64,000 bases of DNA from Enoplolaimus lenunculus (Eukaryota > Nematoda > Enoplea > Enoplida > Thoracostomopsidae), in the NCBI GenBank assembly GCA_030248215.1, contig JASANG010003148.1, forward strand, positions 1-64,000. The letters are read 5' to 3'. Positions 1 through 12,600 of the stretch are shown here, piece by piece. Position numbers and translations under genes: made by a program. The notes under the pieces are model-generated. The model saw only the letters and a list, made by a program, of their open reading frames with translations. It did no database searches and was not told where the DNA came from. The stretch's first letter is position 1. The number at the start of each line of letters is the position of its first letter.

Positions 1-199
1 CGACGTTTTGGTCATTTAATCACCGTCTTCTTTGTATTAAATTTTTACACGAAAATTTTTTATTTTACCCTTCAATTGATACCTTTTTCAACACATTTTT
101 TTTGTCAAAAGTTCAACATTCATATTTTTACCACCCGTAACAATGGTGCTAAGCGCACCCAAAACTTCACAACTGTGCGATTTTTTTTCCATTTTTCAG

Positions 200-342
200 A
201 TGATTCCGACCTGCCCGTTACAGTACAATTTCTACGATTAACGCGTAAATCACCTCTGCCCCCTCCGTCCGTAACAGCACCTGCCCCAACGACCTTTATA
301 CATAAATTGCAGAAAAAAATATACGACTACTACAGTTTATAG
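200..342 (+). CDS. Terminal coding exon of a gene entering from the left
   Basis: The intron ends in a textbook acceptor (ATTTTTCAG at 191-199). The exon begins with two bases that finish a codon, followed by 46 codons and a TAG at 340-342. An AATAAA at 409-414 fits the poly(A) signal. The peptide starts DDSDLPVTVQFLRL, has a basic and proline-rich stretch (RKSPLPPPS), and ends KKIYDYYSL. I recognise no domain, and the upstream exons lie outside the window. The splice site, frame and poly(A) signal agree; the product is unknown. Confidence 0.6.
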
Positions 343-612
343 TGCATGATACGCAGTTACATCATTGTAGCAGTGTGTACTATTATGTCAAGTATGTGTC
401 TGTGTATAAATAAATAATTCCATTTATTTTAAGAAAGAATTATAAATGAAAATTTGATAAATTTTGTCAATTTTGAAAATTTATAATATAAACAAAAAAT
501 TAACAAAAAATTTGCTGGATAAATACAGGGTCACTGCTAGCCGAATAATTCATTTTCATTTGTTCAATTAATATTTGTGATCGTTTTGTAATAATTATTT
601 CAAAACGAATTA
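343..612. other. 3' UTR and AT-rich spacer
   Basis: After the stop and poly(A) signal this is AT-rich sequence with no gene or repeat that I can name. Confidence 0.5.
409..414 (+). terminator. Poly(A) signal AATAAA of the left-edge gene
   Basis: A canonical AATAAA lies 67 bases after the stop codon at 340-342, inside a TAAATAAATAA run. Confidence 0.5.
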
Positions 613-821
613 CACGGCAAAAAATGGTGAATCAAATTGACTCTCTCCGAAATAGACTCTACGAGACGACTCAGAATGAGTCAAATTCGGCTTCACCAGA
701 GCTAAATTCGACTCATTTATTCGCACGTTTGACACTGGCGGAGTCGAATTTGACTCAGTTTGTGTAGTCCTGTAGAGTCTATTTCGGAGGGAGTCAATTT
801 GGCTCGTCCTTTTTTGCAGTG
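613..821. mobile_element. MITE family D (CACTGCAAAAAATGG ends)
   Basis: It starts CACGGCAAAAAATGG and ends with the inverse (TTTTTTGCAGTG), flanked by TA on both sides, as in Tc1/mariner-type insertions. Inside, TIR-proximal GAGTCAAATTGACTC and nested GACTCAAATTCGACTC blocks make the whole element a long palindrome. Related copies lie at 12552, 37364 and 62037. Confidence 0.75.
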
Positions 822-1262
822 TATATGAAAATTTGATAAAAGTTATAATATTTTATGTCATGTGATGATAAAGCTTAAAATTTTAGTATATTTTGATTGC
901 GATGTTCACCTTAAACTGTTCCTAGGTATTAAAAAACTGACCTTTGGTGTGGTCTATAGTTTGTGAAGCGGCGAGCAATGTTTCAACAAAGAGAGTAGTT
1001 TAGTGTCGCTATACTGTACATGAAGATTATAGATTGGTACCGGGTTTCCGGATGTATATCCAGCAAATATTAGCGAAAATCCGGGTATAAAACATACATT
1101 TGTAAGATACATATTTATTGTTCAACCCAGCGAATTAAACAATTATGTCAAAATACCACTTTACACGTTATTTTAGGATAAATACAAACTATTTATCAGA
1201 ACGTTAATACCACCTGATTCGGGTACGATTTTCTCGTGTAGCATATTTATAATTATCGCATT

Positions 1263-1396
1263 TTTGCTTAGGCTTAGGCTTTGGCTTTAATAGTATACGC
1301 TCATCTTTACGCTGTATGCCTACGCTTAAGCATAGCCGTAGGAATACGCTTATACTACTGTTACGGCGCCATTCTACACATTGGCCGTAGAATTTT
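1263..1396. mobile_element. MITE family A, decayed
   Basis: A degenerate TTAGGC block (TTTTGCTTAGGCTTAGGC) runs into GGAATACGCTTATACTACTG, then a CATTGGCC end. These are the core and right end of the hAT-like family; the left end is not recognisable. Confidence 0.55.
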
Positions 1397-2156
1397 GCCT
1401 TTACAATACAAAATTTTCAAGCTTGCTTGTAAATCATCACAAACCGTTGCATGTTCCTCCTGAAACATATTTAGACCCGCTAGCCAGATGATCTGGTTAC
1501 GGTCCTGCTTATATGTTAAAAATACGGCATAATTGTATCAAATGGGTTATATCCGAATCAATATGCTGTGGGAAGGGGGTGTAAAAACAGTTTTAGAAAT
1601 GGTCAAGTTTTCAGATTACCTATACAAGCAAGCTTTGGTTCGTCTGGAATTTTCTCTACATGGGGTTGACTAAACCTTCCGGCCTCCTGACTATAAGACC
1701 GATTTATACTTAGGATGAGAAAAGACGAAGCTATGCCTAAGCCAAAGCGTTTGCCAAAGCCTTGATCATAAATCAATGTGGGTAAGATGTACGGGAACCC
1801 ATTTTTATTCTATTAGTATTACAACAGCTGTAACAATTTTTTGAACGAAAGCCATACTTACAGCGATACATTTTAGCGAAAACCAACACAGCTTAATGGG
1901 TACATTGCATTAGTTTCTAAGGGCTAACATTATAAGGCAGGGTCCATTCAATTTTATCACAAATAAATTTCTAAGGGGACGTTCGCCCCGTTCACCCCAG
2001 TTGTGGATCTGCTAGAGGTGACATTAAATAAGTCATGAAACATTAATATTTTAAAAATACTAGAGAAAATTTTCTAATTTTTTTACACATTAATACTCTG
2101 ATTGTTAAAACAGCTGGACAAATTGGTTGTTTGCTGCGTTGAAAAGTACACTTATA

Positions 2157-2203
2157 ATATATATATATATGTATATATATACATAAATATATGTATATAT
2201 ATG

Positions 2204-2239
<36 letters not shown>

Positions 2240-2248
2240 TATATATTT
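2157..2248. repeat. TA/GTAT microsatellite
   Basis: A run of TA dinucleotides passing into (GTAT)n and back. Confidence 0.9.
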
Positions 2249-2876
2249 ACTCTACTCGCATGCTACATATATAAAATAGGAATTGCGGAGTTGAATATTT
2301 TTCAATTTTACACTCAAGGGCATCCGCAGAAAATCTATACTTGGGTTGGAAACCAAGAAATTAAAACAGGGGGGTGTACCCACGTGATCCTAGGCACAGC
2401 ATTACAAAATTGTCCTGCAAATTCGTGGCACACTCGATAAACTTCGGGGGAGCGGCCTTGCAATGTGCCCCCGGGGGTTGATATTCATGATTATACACAC
2501 ATACGTTATATATGTAAAGCGAATTGCAAACTGTGTTATATAATATTTGGAGACATAACGTACCATGCGCTAATGTATATAACAATAGCAATATAAAGTA
2601 TAAAATAGCAACAAAAACAACAAAATAATAAAGTATAAAATAGCAACAAAAACAACAACAACAATGCGTGATTGGTACCTTGGGTGGCACATTCTACATC
2701 CATTCACAGATTACGTTTGAGTTTAGTAAATAATAGTCGGGTTTAATTTCTACGATAAATGCGACTAAAATGTAGCATAGTACAAGACGAACAACTCTGG
2801 CGGTCAGACGTTTGAATTTTTTTACCCGATGAATCGTTTTCAATTTTGGGTTTATGTTTTATTTGAGTAGGTGTGT

Positions 2877-3537
2877 ACTATAGTAAGCCGTTAACGAGGG
2901 GGGAGTGATATTTATTTGCCCCCTCTGAACAGGGTAATAGAGTAAAGTCTTAGGAGTTGATGTTAATAACAGTAAATATTAACTCACTCTAGAACTGATT
3001 TAATTCCGGGTTAGTTGCTAAATTAACTCAGAATGAGTTCAATCAATTCAAAAATCTGAGTTCTGAAAGGCCTAATTCAGCGCTCACGCTTCTGAGTGGA
3101 TTCAATTCATTCTGAGTTAAAATCAACTCACTGGAATTTACAGTGTTCCACCATCACACTGTTATTCGGATACGGACTGCTATTTATTTTTAACCCGCCC
3201 TCCGCCACCCTTCATTACTGATACACATTCGCTATTGCAACTATTCGTTGAATTAAACGTATATTTGTCTTGTACCAAAAGTTTGAGATAATGCAAAATT
3301 ATACTTTGGAATGTTACTTTCAAAACCTAAGTACGCTTTGAAGTTTCGAACTCAATGTTATTTGATACTGGAATCATTTATGCACAACAATTAGGAATAA
3401 TTGATATTTACGGACTACAATTAGGGTTTAGGGACTCTATCCGTTTACGACTCTTATTTAGGGATACGGAGACTTTGATTGGGACTCAAAAGGGGATTCC
3501 CCTCTTATTACCCTCCTATTATTCGGGTCACTACAGT
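2877..3537. mobile_element. MITE family E with a nested family-C copy
   Basis: The right end reads TTATTCGGGTCACTACAGT and the left end is a decayed inverse (ACTATAGTAAGCCGTTAACGAG). The body matches copies at 10123, 31249 and 63339. A left-truncated family-C MITE (about 2955-3145, ending GGAATTTACAGTG) interrupts it, so E is the older insertion. Confidence 0.75.
2955..3145. mobile_element. MITE family C, left end missing, nested in E
   Basis: It carries the ACTCAGAATGAGTTCAATCAA and TGAGTTAAAATCAACTCACTGGAATTTACAGTG-type blocks of family C, without the left CACTGTAAATTCC end. Confidence 0.7.
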
Positions 3538-3661
3538 GTGCCCCTGCTACATTTTAAAACTGTACGTAACAAATTGACCATTTTCAAATTTTTCAGGTAC
3601 CCGTTGTTTTTTAATATTAAATTTTATAAAATAATGCCAATCAAATTAATTTTATTGCAAA

Positions 3662-6600
3662 ATGTTATCGCAAACAGACATCAACAACTGCAACTCATCT
3701 TCTCAGACGTCCCAATTAACGCAATCTAAAACCAAATACTCTCAGCAAACTCAACCCGATATCCAGTTCTGTCCCAGCGTTTTACCATCAAACCTACTCG
3801 CACTCATTAATAAGCTTTACCGTTTAGTCGCAGTGAAGTTTCATCCAGCAATTCCGTCTACGTCTGCAACTATTTCACTTGATGAACCGCCTGAAAATGC
3901 CCTAAATTTCATCTTAGAAACGTTAGAAAAATACGAGCGTTCTAGTAATAATTTAGTTTTTGCTAAATGTTCTCATTGCAATCAATCTACCGTACGCATG
4001 GAAACGCAACGGTGTCAAACGATGACCGGATCATCGTCAACTTTGGACCTCTCTACTGAGCACAAAAATCAGCAACAAAAATGCGACACTAATTCAAGAA
4101 CTGTAAGCCAATTAGCTGGCTCGTCAGCTGCCAACGTACCAACTGACAGCGTCCACCACGAAACTTGTATCGTTCTCGCCGAAAGTTACAAATCTAACGC
4201 TAACCCAGAGCCTGACATGCACGCAGTTTCTGTCATAGAGGGAAACTGTTTTCTAGGCACTCCTGGCAAGCTTGAAAAGGACCAAGAAGCTAAGAACAAC
4301 GTTTACCCAAACGCAGCTGTATTCATGGAACGACTCATTGAGCAGTGTGCTCGTGAAAGGCTGGGGTATACCAGCAGCAGCGGATCCAGTGATTATGGCA
4401 GCAGTTCGACGTTTTGGGATCCAGGATCGTCGCCGGAAGCTCTGAAATCAAAGGGAACCGGGTCTACAGACAGCGCATCGGGCAGATCACCTCGGCATCA
4501 ATTTGACGACAATCAATCCCGAAATAAAGAAAATGTACCTTCTAACGGGCGGCCAGAGGTAAGCCAAACCGCTTGCGCAACGACTAGTGTAATTGCGACA
4601 CCGATCGCTAGCATCGCAAGGGATCCTGTACCGTCCGGTACAGTAACCCACCCGACTCAGGGAACGTTAAGCTTATGGGCGTTTATACAAAACTATAATC
4701 AGTTGCGACAAAAGTTACACGAGAAACAATCTACTACCGCAACTGAGGGAGTCAAATCAACTTTATCTCGACCGTCGACCAAAGGAACTGAGGTTGGGCA
4801 AAATGGAACCGGAACCGGACAGCTGCATCATTCACCGATATCGTCTTCCGGCGGATCTGCGTCAAGTCCGGATTCGTCTGGTTCTGGTCCACAGTATAAT
4901 AAACAAATTCGACATCAGAATATTAAAAGGTACGTACAGTAAGAAATGTGGTATTGGTCAAGTAAAATGGTGTCGCTATGAAATTAAGCATCAAAATCTT
5001 GTTGGGATGTTTTTAGTTTATAACACAAAAATTGAGAAACTTCGGCTTCGAAATTTTCGCCCATGTAATATTAGGAGCGTATAGATTCTCCATAAAACTA
5101 AAATAGAGTAAGCATAAGCATTAGACTGATTTTTTTGTTAAGCTTAAGTTTAGGCTTCGCGTTAGGGCTTTAAGCTTAAGATTAGGTACACGCTTATTAT
5201 TACGCTTAGGCTTAGGGTTACATTTTGGCTTAGTCTTTTGATAAGCTTATTGTTACGCTTAGGTTTAGGCTTACACTTGGCAATATACTATACTACTGTT
5301 CCAGCCCTGTTACGAGAAATTTCAATGAAGCACCGCCTCTGCTCTTTCAAAATTCTAGTTATGCTGTTTAAGGAAGTGGCCAATGTAAAGAACAGGGCGG
5401 AACAGTATTGTAAGCATATTCCTAAGCCTAAGCCTAAGCCTAAACTTAAGCGTAAGAATGACCATACTCCTAAGCCTAAGCCTAAGCCTAAGCCAAGCAA
5501 AAAATTACTCTAAAGCTTAAGCTTACTCTATTCTAGCCCCACAGAAAAACTCTCCGCCCCTGATATTTACATGGGCCAAGGAAGTGTATTTAGCTGATAT
5601 GAAAAGCATTTAGCCTCGTAGTCGATAAGACCAGATACAGTTTTGAATTGAATATATTTTTGTAAAAATTCGGATTAAAAAATACACCAATATACATTCC
5701 GTGTTCGCTAAACGAATTTTGAAAAAATTTTCAAATCTTCAATTTTCATGATTTTAACCAAAACATTATTTTTGCTATCTTGCAACTTTTTCTTATTGTT
5801 GTTTTTTAGGTTTTTCGAAAGTTATCGTCATCAAAATACAAACTCACCGTTATCAGTGACGTCAATTTTGGAACGTATACAAGAGCCAATCACAGCTGGA
5901 GTTGACCGATCCACATTAAATCCAGTGTATGATCAGACTCAAGGTAAGCGTTGGGAAAGGGTGAACTGGCCATGTGGCATATAGGGTAAATGCCTGTAGG
6001 CTGATTGAAATTAGCGCCTCTCACCAAAATGAAAAGTCTTAGTTGTGTAATTATTTTTCTAAATAGTCCAAGGTGGGCGGGAAATATCAAAACGCCTGGC
6101 CCGATATTGAGTGTCAGTCCTTGGTAAGTGGATTTGAGGGTTTATTATGACGTGCCGAATACAGGACATTAATTTCAAGATGGTACAGTTTTCTTACGAA
6201 GGAAAAATTCAAATTGTATTGAGTACCTACCTGAGTTTCAGACTGCTGACTAAATCGGTAACAATGATCAATATGTCAGTATCACCACCGGACAAATATC
6301 AATTTGTATTAAGGGGTAATCCACTGTCCGCCCCCGATTCGGTGGTCATTTATTGCACCAATTGTTGCATTTCAGAACGTTGCTCAAGTGCTCGAAGTAT
6401 GCCATTAACCGCAGAAATACTACAGCGTCACGAAGACCAATACCGACTCAGCTGGAAACGGCGTTACTCCGTAACCGAAATGGCATCTTTAAACCCTGGC
6501 GCGACTCCCTGGTCAACAGATGACCTGTCGACTTGTGGGGCCCCTAGAAAATATCACCGGTTCACTTCGTGTTTTGCTCCGTCTGCTTCTACCTACGAAC

Positions 6601-9600
6601 TTCAGCGATGTTGTCCTAGGCCAGCCTCGCTACCAGGGATACGAGAACCGAATCCTGGTACAGCTGGACCGGTGAATTTGGCGAAACCAAAATGTCAAAA
6701 TATGGTCGCAAAAAATGAACCTAAACCGTGTCAGGTATATTTTAAACTTTTGTTTTAAAATTAAGCAAAATAAATTCACTTAACTACCGGCATTTGTGAC
6801 AAATTTTGGCCCATGTAAAGATTAAGGGCGGGTCGTATTTCTGTGGGACTGCAATAGAGTAACCTTAACCTTTAGACTAATTTTTCTGCTTAGGCTTAGG
6901 CGTTGGTATAAGCCCATTCTTACGCTCAGATTTAGTCTCAAACTAAGACCTAGAAGCTCTGTCCTTTACATTGGCCAAAATTTTGAGTGAAACTTTTCAA
7001 TGAAGACAAAATACGTAGTAGCCGAAATTATTTCAACTTCTCGACAGTTGAGAAATTTTAGTCAAAAATTTTCTGCTTAGGCTTAGGCGTAGGTATAAGC
7101 TCATTCTTACGCTCAGGTTTAGTCTCAGGCTTAGGCTTAGAAGCCCTGCTATTTACATTGGTCTAAATTTTTGAGTGGCATTTAAATTAATCCTTAATAG
7201 CCAAAATTATTTCAACTTTTTGACAGTTTGATAAATTTTAGTCAAAAGTATAAATGGTAATCCGTCATTGCAGTCCGATAGCAATAAGCATGCGCTTGCG
7301 AAGGTGACCGATTGATAAATATGCGCGTAGGTGGGAGGTCATATATTATTTGTAGATGCGTAAAGTTTGGTTTTTTGTAATTCCAACTTCAGCCAAATGA
7401 CATAAGTTGGAAACTAAACCTAATCCATGCTTAACGATTACCATAAAGGCTGTGAAGCGGAAAAGTATAGCAGTCCTACTCACCTTTCTAGTGTGGCTAA
7501 ACATTTTTCATGAAGGGCATACAATGGTTTCCGATGACTTACAAGCAAGGTTGAAAAAAATTTTAGCGGATATATAATTGTTCAGGGGAGCAAGCCCACC
7601 CCCCGCCCCCGGCTACAAAATGAAATATCAAAAACGTTTCACAACGACCAAAGACGCTGTATTTTTTGCCCATCGTTTGTTTCAGAAATCTTCTGTTGTC
7701 GTCAAACAAGAACCTCGTCCCACTGCCACGAAACAACCGGATACACCTGTGGCACGCCACTCAACCACCCCGACATTTGGCACCCGCGTTCCAAGACAAA
7801 CTACTGTGATCAATTTTGATTCTCGGGGAACAAAGATTTCGTACACGGATCGTATACCGGAGTCCAATCAAATCATGAATTCAAAAACTGTGGAAGAATG
7901 TGTGCCTGTTTCAAACCGCTGTTCTCAGCGTCAGTCAAGTAAAAATATGCTAATCAGGATGAAATCCGAATTGAGAGATACCGCAGCCAGAACAGGAGAT
8001 ACAAATCGGAGATGAGGCGAAATTAGATAGTTAAAATGATGTTTAATTCGTCAATTTTAGCAAATATCTGATGTGTTGTTAAATCGTTTGGTTTTCACGC
8101 GTATATTTTACAAAATGTTTTCAATCTTTTCCTCAAAAATTGTGTCAAAAGTTAAAACGATGAAACGCACCAAATTGGTAAATTTTGTATTAAAACTGCA
8201 AAATTTTAATTTCAAAATTGCCGTTACCTGCAGCAAAATTCCTACCGAAGCCGGTTACGGAGTTTCGGTTGCACTCTGGGTTAATAATGCACTATCCAGG
8301 CTGTACAGCGCACGCTATTGTCAAAAAATGTCCAAGTTATTATTAGAAAGCAGCAATAAAATTACAGCTGTTTCCCGCACTTGATGATAATTTGCTCACT
8401 ATTTAAGTAGAATGTTGGTTTCTTGCATGCTATTCTTGGGACATGTACGAAAAATGGCAGCGCATTTTCTCAGTGTGTTTTTCATTCAACAATATTAGAA
8501 TTTACTGAAAAGGATTGAATTTCCCGTTTACCTTTGGCTTTTCCAGCTAAAATTTGAATTTTCCCGCCTATATTTGAATTTTCCCGCTAAAATTTGAATT
8601 TTTTCACCGAAACGTAAATCCACTCTAAAATTTTCGAAATGAAAAAAATTTTAAACCAGACAGTTTGTAAACATTGAAAGTACAATTTACACTGTATTTT
8701 AAGGGGGTGATGCTTTTTGCGCACTATTTTTGCCCTTTCGCTTCATTTTGTGGGTCATTTTTATACCTAGCTAAATTTTTGGATATTAATTTTACAGAGT
8801 GTTTAATTATTAGCTAGCTATTAAAATGGTCGAACATTTTTTGACATTGGCGAGCGCGGTGTAACCTGAATGGTGCATAAAGCTTGAACGCCTAAGATAC
8901 GTATTTTGAGCGTTTTTCATCTATTTGTACGCTTTCAATAAGAAGTACTAAAGTAAAATATAACAGTAATGTTGGTGTGGTTTAATATGGAAATCGCTTT
9001 TGTACCACATTGACAAGCTGATTAACTCGGTAATATAGCTAATTTAACAAATTTTACTATTAAATAACAGTGCAAACACGGCTTCGAAAAAAACTTGATC
9101 AGCAGTTGAGAAATACCAGGTATCCAAACAAGGCTATACCATATTCACACGTGCAAGTTTTTGCAGCAAAAACTCGCAGCTGCTACTTGCACGAAATACT
9201 TGCAGCTGCAAGCATTTTCAAAGGAACATTTGACCAATCAAACTGCACGTGCAACAAATTCAAGAGATTTGCAACTGCGTTCACAGGGGCGAACTAAATT
9301 ATGTAGCATGAACTCCAGTGAATAATTTGCACCTGCAAGAACTTCAAGCGACGTACAACTGCGTTCACAGGTGCGCATTAAATTAAATCACATGAATTTT
9401 AGTGAATAACTTGCAGCTGTAAAAAATTCAAAGCTACTTTGTGACCAAATCTGCACATGCAAGTCGAACGTGCAAGCGCTTTAAACAAATATGTAAAGCT
9501 TTGAAGGACATTTTTCAGCGTTAAAAGTAATATTCAGTTAGATACGACATGTTTGGCGTCATCCAGCTACCGATCCGATTATATTGCATTCCCCAGTCAA

Positions 9601-12600
9601 CGTGTTTTTGTTCATTTCAGGTTCGAAAACACCAAAGAAGCGCTTACCAGCAAAGCAATCACAACAGCCATTGCCAACGAGTTCAAATTATCACGTTTCA
9701 TATCGCCCACGTCGATCTGCCAAATGCCAGTCTTTGATCAATCAGGTACAGATGCCACCGAAGTTGGAAAATCATTAGGACGTTGTTATGCGCCATGCAT
9801 TTTCTGTTGTTCGTTCTTGACCCAAATCGTGTAAATACTAACAGTCCATGTAAAGATCAGGTGCGAAACGTTTTCTGCCAGTGTCTGCAATAGAGAAACT
9901 TTAAGCTTTAGACTATTTTTGCGTAGCCTTTAAGCGCAGTCTTAGGTATAAACTCATTCATACGCTTAAGCTTACACTTACGGATAGGCCTAGATCTAGG
10001 GTTAGGCTTAGGTTCTGGGTTAGGCTTAGGCTTAGGAATATACTTATACTACTGTTGCCGCCCTGTTCCATACATTGGCCGAACTAACAAACTAAAAACA
10101 AACATTTAATTACTGTGTATATACTGCGGTGACCCGAATACGAGGGGGACTGATATTTTTTTTGCCTCTCCAGAGTGCACCCCTTTTTATTTTTTGATTG
10201 CCAATTGTTGTTCAATTTTTATATTCACACCATGTTAGTTGGACCCAACATCCTTAACATCCTTCTTCTATATTTTTGATTTTGGGCAGAACTGACTTGT
10301 TTCGAAGCCTTTTTGTGGATCACCATTTGTGTTAAATCTTGTTTCAGGATTTAATAAAGCTTATATGAATTGCCTGAGTGTCTGTTACATATTTGAGCAG
10401 TCAAAACCATTCTTCTGGTTTGGTCTCTTTCTGAACGCTAGATTGAACATATGGACTCTATCTGCTAACTGACGCTACTAGGGTTACAGACTAGTATTGA
10501 TTTTAACTCAAAATGGGGATCCTCTTCTTATATCCCCACTTTTAGGGTGGCACTTTACTTGTCGTGCGGTGCCGTCCGTCAACGTCCATCGCCGTACGGT
10601 ATCATTTATGGTAGGGAAAACCTTAAACATCATTGATTTTCAACGCTTCGTATTACGTTAAGCTTTAGGCTAAGTTTTTTGCTTGGCTTATGCTTAGGCT
10701 TAGAAATATGGTTATAATACTGTTCCATCCTGTTCTTTGCATTGGCCTTATCTCCAACAGCCTAAAAACCAATATTGCAGGAATCTAGTTTGATACCCTC
10801 GGCACAACCTGAACTGCAATCTGGTACGAATATTAATATTGTCTACAACACAAGTGGCACCACAACTCAACACAGAAATTCGTTCTCGCCTTCTACACGA
10901 GTCAAACCGCCAAGTTATGCTAAACAGCAGTGTGATAGCAATTTAATTGAATCAACTACATTGCAGGTAATCTCGAAGACGGTAATTGGTGCTATTTTGT
11001 GCCATGGTCCGTTATAGGCACGTATTTTCAAATGTGTGTAGCACCTATCAACAGTTAGCGATAAGTCTTATTGTTCTCAAACCAGTGAGTGGAGAGATTC
11101 GAAAAATCAGCACATTTTTGAGTATTTGAATTGTACGACTTGTGTGTGCCAAATTGGAATTGCGCAATCGCACTACTTCGTCAGATTGAAAACCTGAGCC
11201 CATATTCTTTAATGTGTATAGCACCTATCAGCTGTTAGCGCTAAGTTTTCAAACTAACAAACAACGGTAATTGCACATCTCAAAATTGGTACAGAAGTAG
11301 GGCAAATCAAGCGTAAACAATGTGCTGAATTTCGAACGTCACCATCCGCTTGTTCCAAAGTGACAGGACCTATGACCAGCTGGTGATAGGTGCTACACAA
11401 ATTTGATAATAGGGCTCTGTCGCTAAATGTTGATAGGCATGGTTCCAGTCAGAACTAGATTTTGTCGGAAGCGGAACCGGAATCGGAATAAAATGTTTCA
11501 GTCAGAACCGGAATCGGAATCGGAATCGGAATTAAGCTTTTAGTAATTCTATTTTAAAGTTAAAGGCGTATGCCTTAACTTTTGTTGCAGTATACCTGTT
11601 TCCGTTACTGTTCACTGTTTCAGCACAAATTGTTTATATAGCTGACGGAATACACGGAACAACTTGGAATATCAACTAAAAAACCAACAAAACGAAACAA
11701 GCAAAATCTAAGTTTGATCATCTTGAAAAGTCGTAACCGAAAAAGCAGAATACTGGCCTCGGAACAGCAGTAAGCCGGAATCGGAATCGGAAATCAAATT
11801 TTGCCGGAATTTTAGCCGGAATCGGAATTGCAATGGAACCCTGGTGATAGGTGCTACATACATTTAAAAATACGGGCAAGAGAGGGATTTACTTTATGAT
11901 AAAAAAGATTTAGTAGAGATAGTTTATAGTTTTTATCTAAAATATGTTTAGTAAAAATACCCATCGATACAAGACAGTCATGGTTGAAGAATTGTGCTAA
12001 AAACTATACTAGTAGCACCGAGTCTATTATCCCTGTTTTAGTAATAATATATAGTACTAGCAATCCAAAATGACTTGTTAGCGAGAAGTTTTATTCAAAT
12101 TTCACACATATACAGCTATTAACACAATATGAAAGGGGTTAAAAAACTTCGGCCAATGCATCTATAACAAGGCCGAAACAGCAGTATAAACATTCCTAAG
12201 TTTAAGCCTAAGCCTAAAAACCCAAGCGTAAGAATAAGCTTATACCTGAGCCTAAGCCTAAGCGCAAGCTTAAGCTGAAGCAAAAAGGCTAAGTTTACTC
12301 TATTTGCAGTCCCGCAGAAAAATGTTTTGTCGCTGATCTTGAAATGGGCTAAAATTTCAAACGGACGCAAATAGAGATTTCAAATGATTGCCAGAGCCAA
12401 AACTTTTCGAACGCAAAATTTGTACATGTGTATAAACCGTTATTGCAGTTACAAAACCGACTGTTAACTAACGACATGTGCTACACACATTTGAAAATAC
12501 CGACCTTTACTTCGAATCTGTTATTTACTCAATTGTAAAACTTTCTGTGTACATTGCAAAAAATGGTTAGTCAAATTGACTGTTTCCTAAATAGGATTTT

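Larger units (their letters stand above)
822..2876. other. Intergenic DNA with no gene found
   Basis: AT-rich spacer. It holds a decayed family-A MITE (about 1263-1396), a decayed piece of the gcTAGCCAGctcacc repeat (family J, about 1440-1500 and 1640-1690), a TA/GTAT microsatellite (2157-2248) and AAC-rich sequence (2590-2665). No exon with matching splice sites was found. Confidence 0.5.

Noticed and set aside
5288-5513. Proline/Lys- or Leu/Gly-rich frames such as KPKPKPKPK and LGLGLGLG
   Set aside because: They translate the (TAAGCC)n/(TTAGGC)n cores of MITEs; the same pattern appears at every family-A copy.
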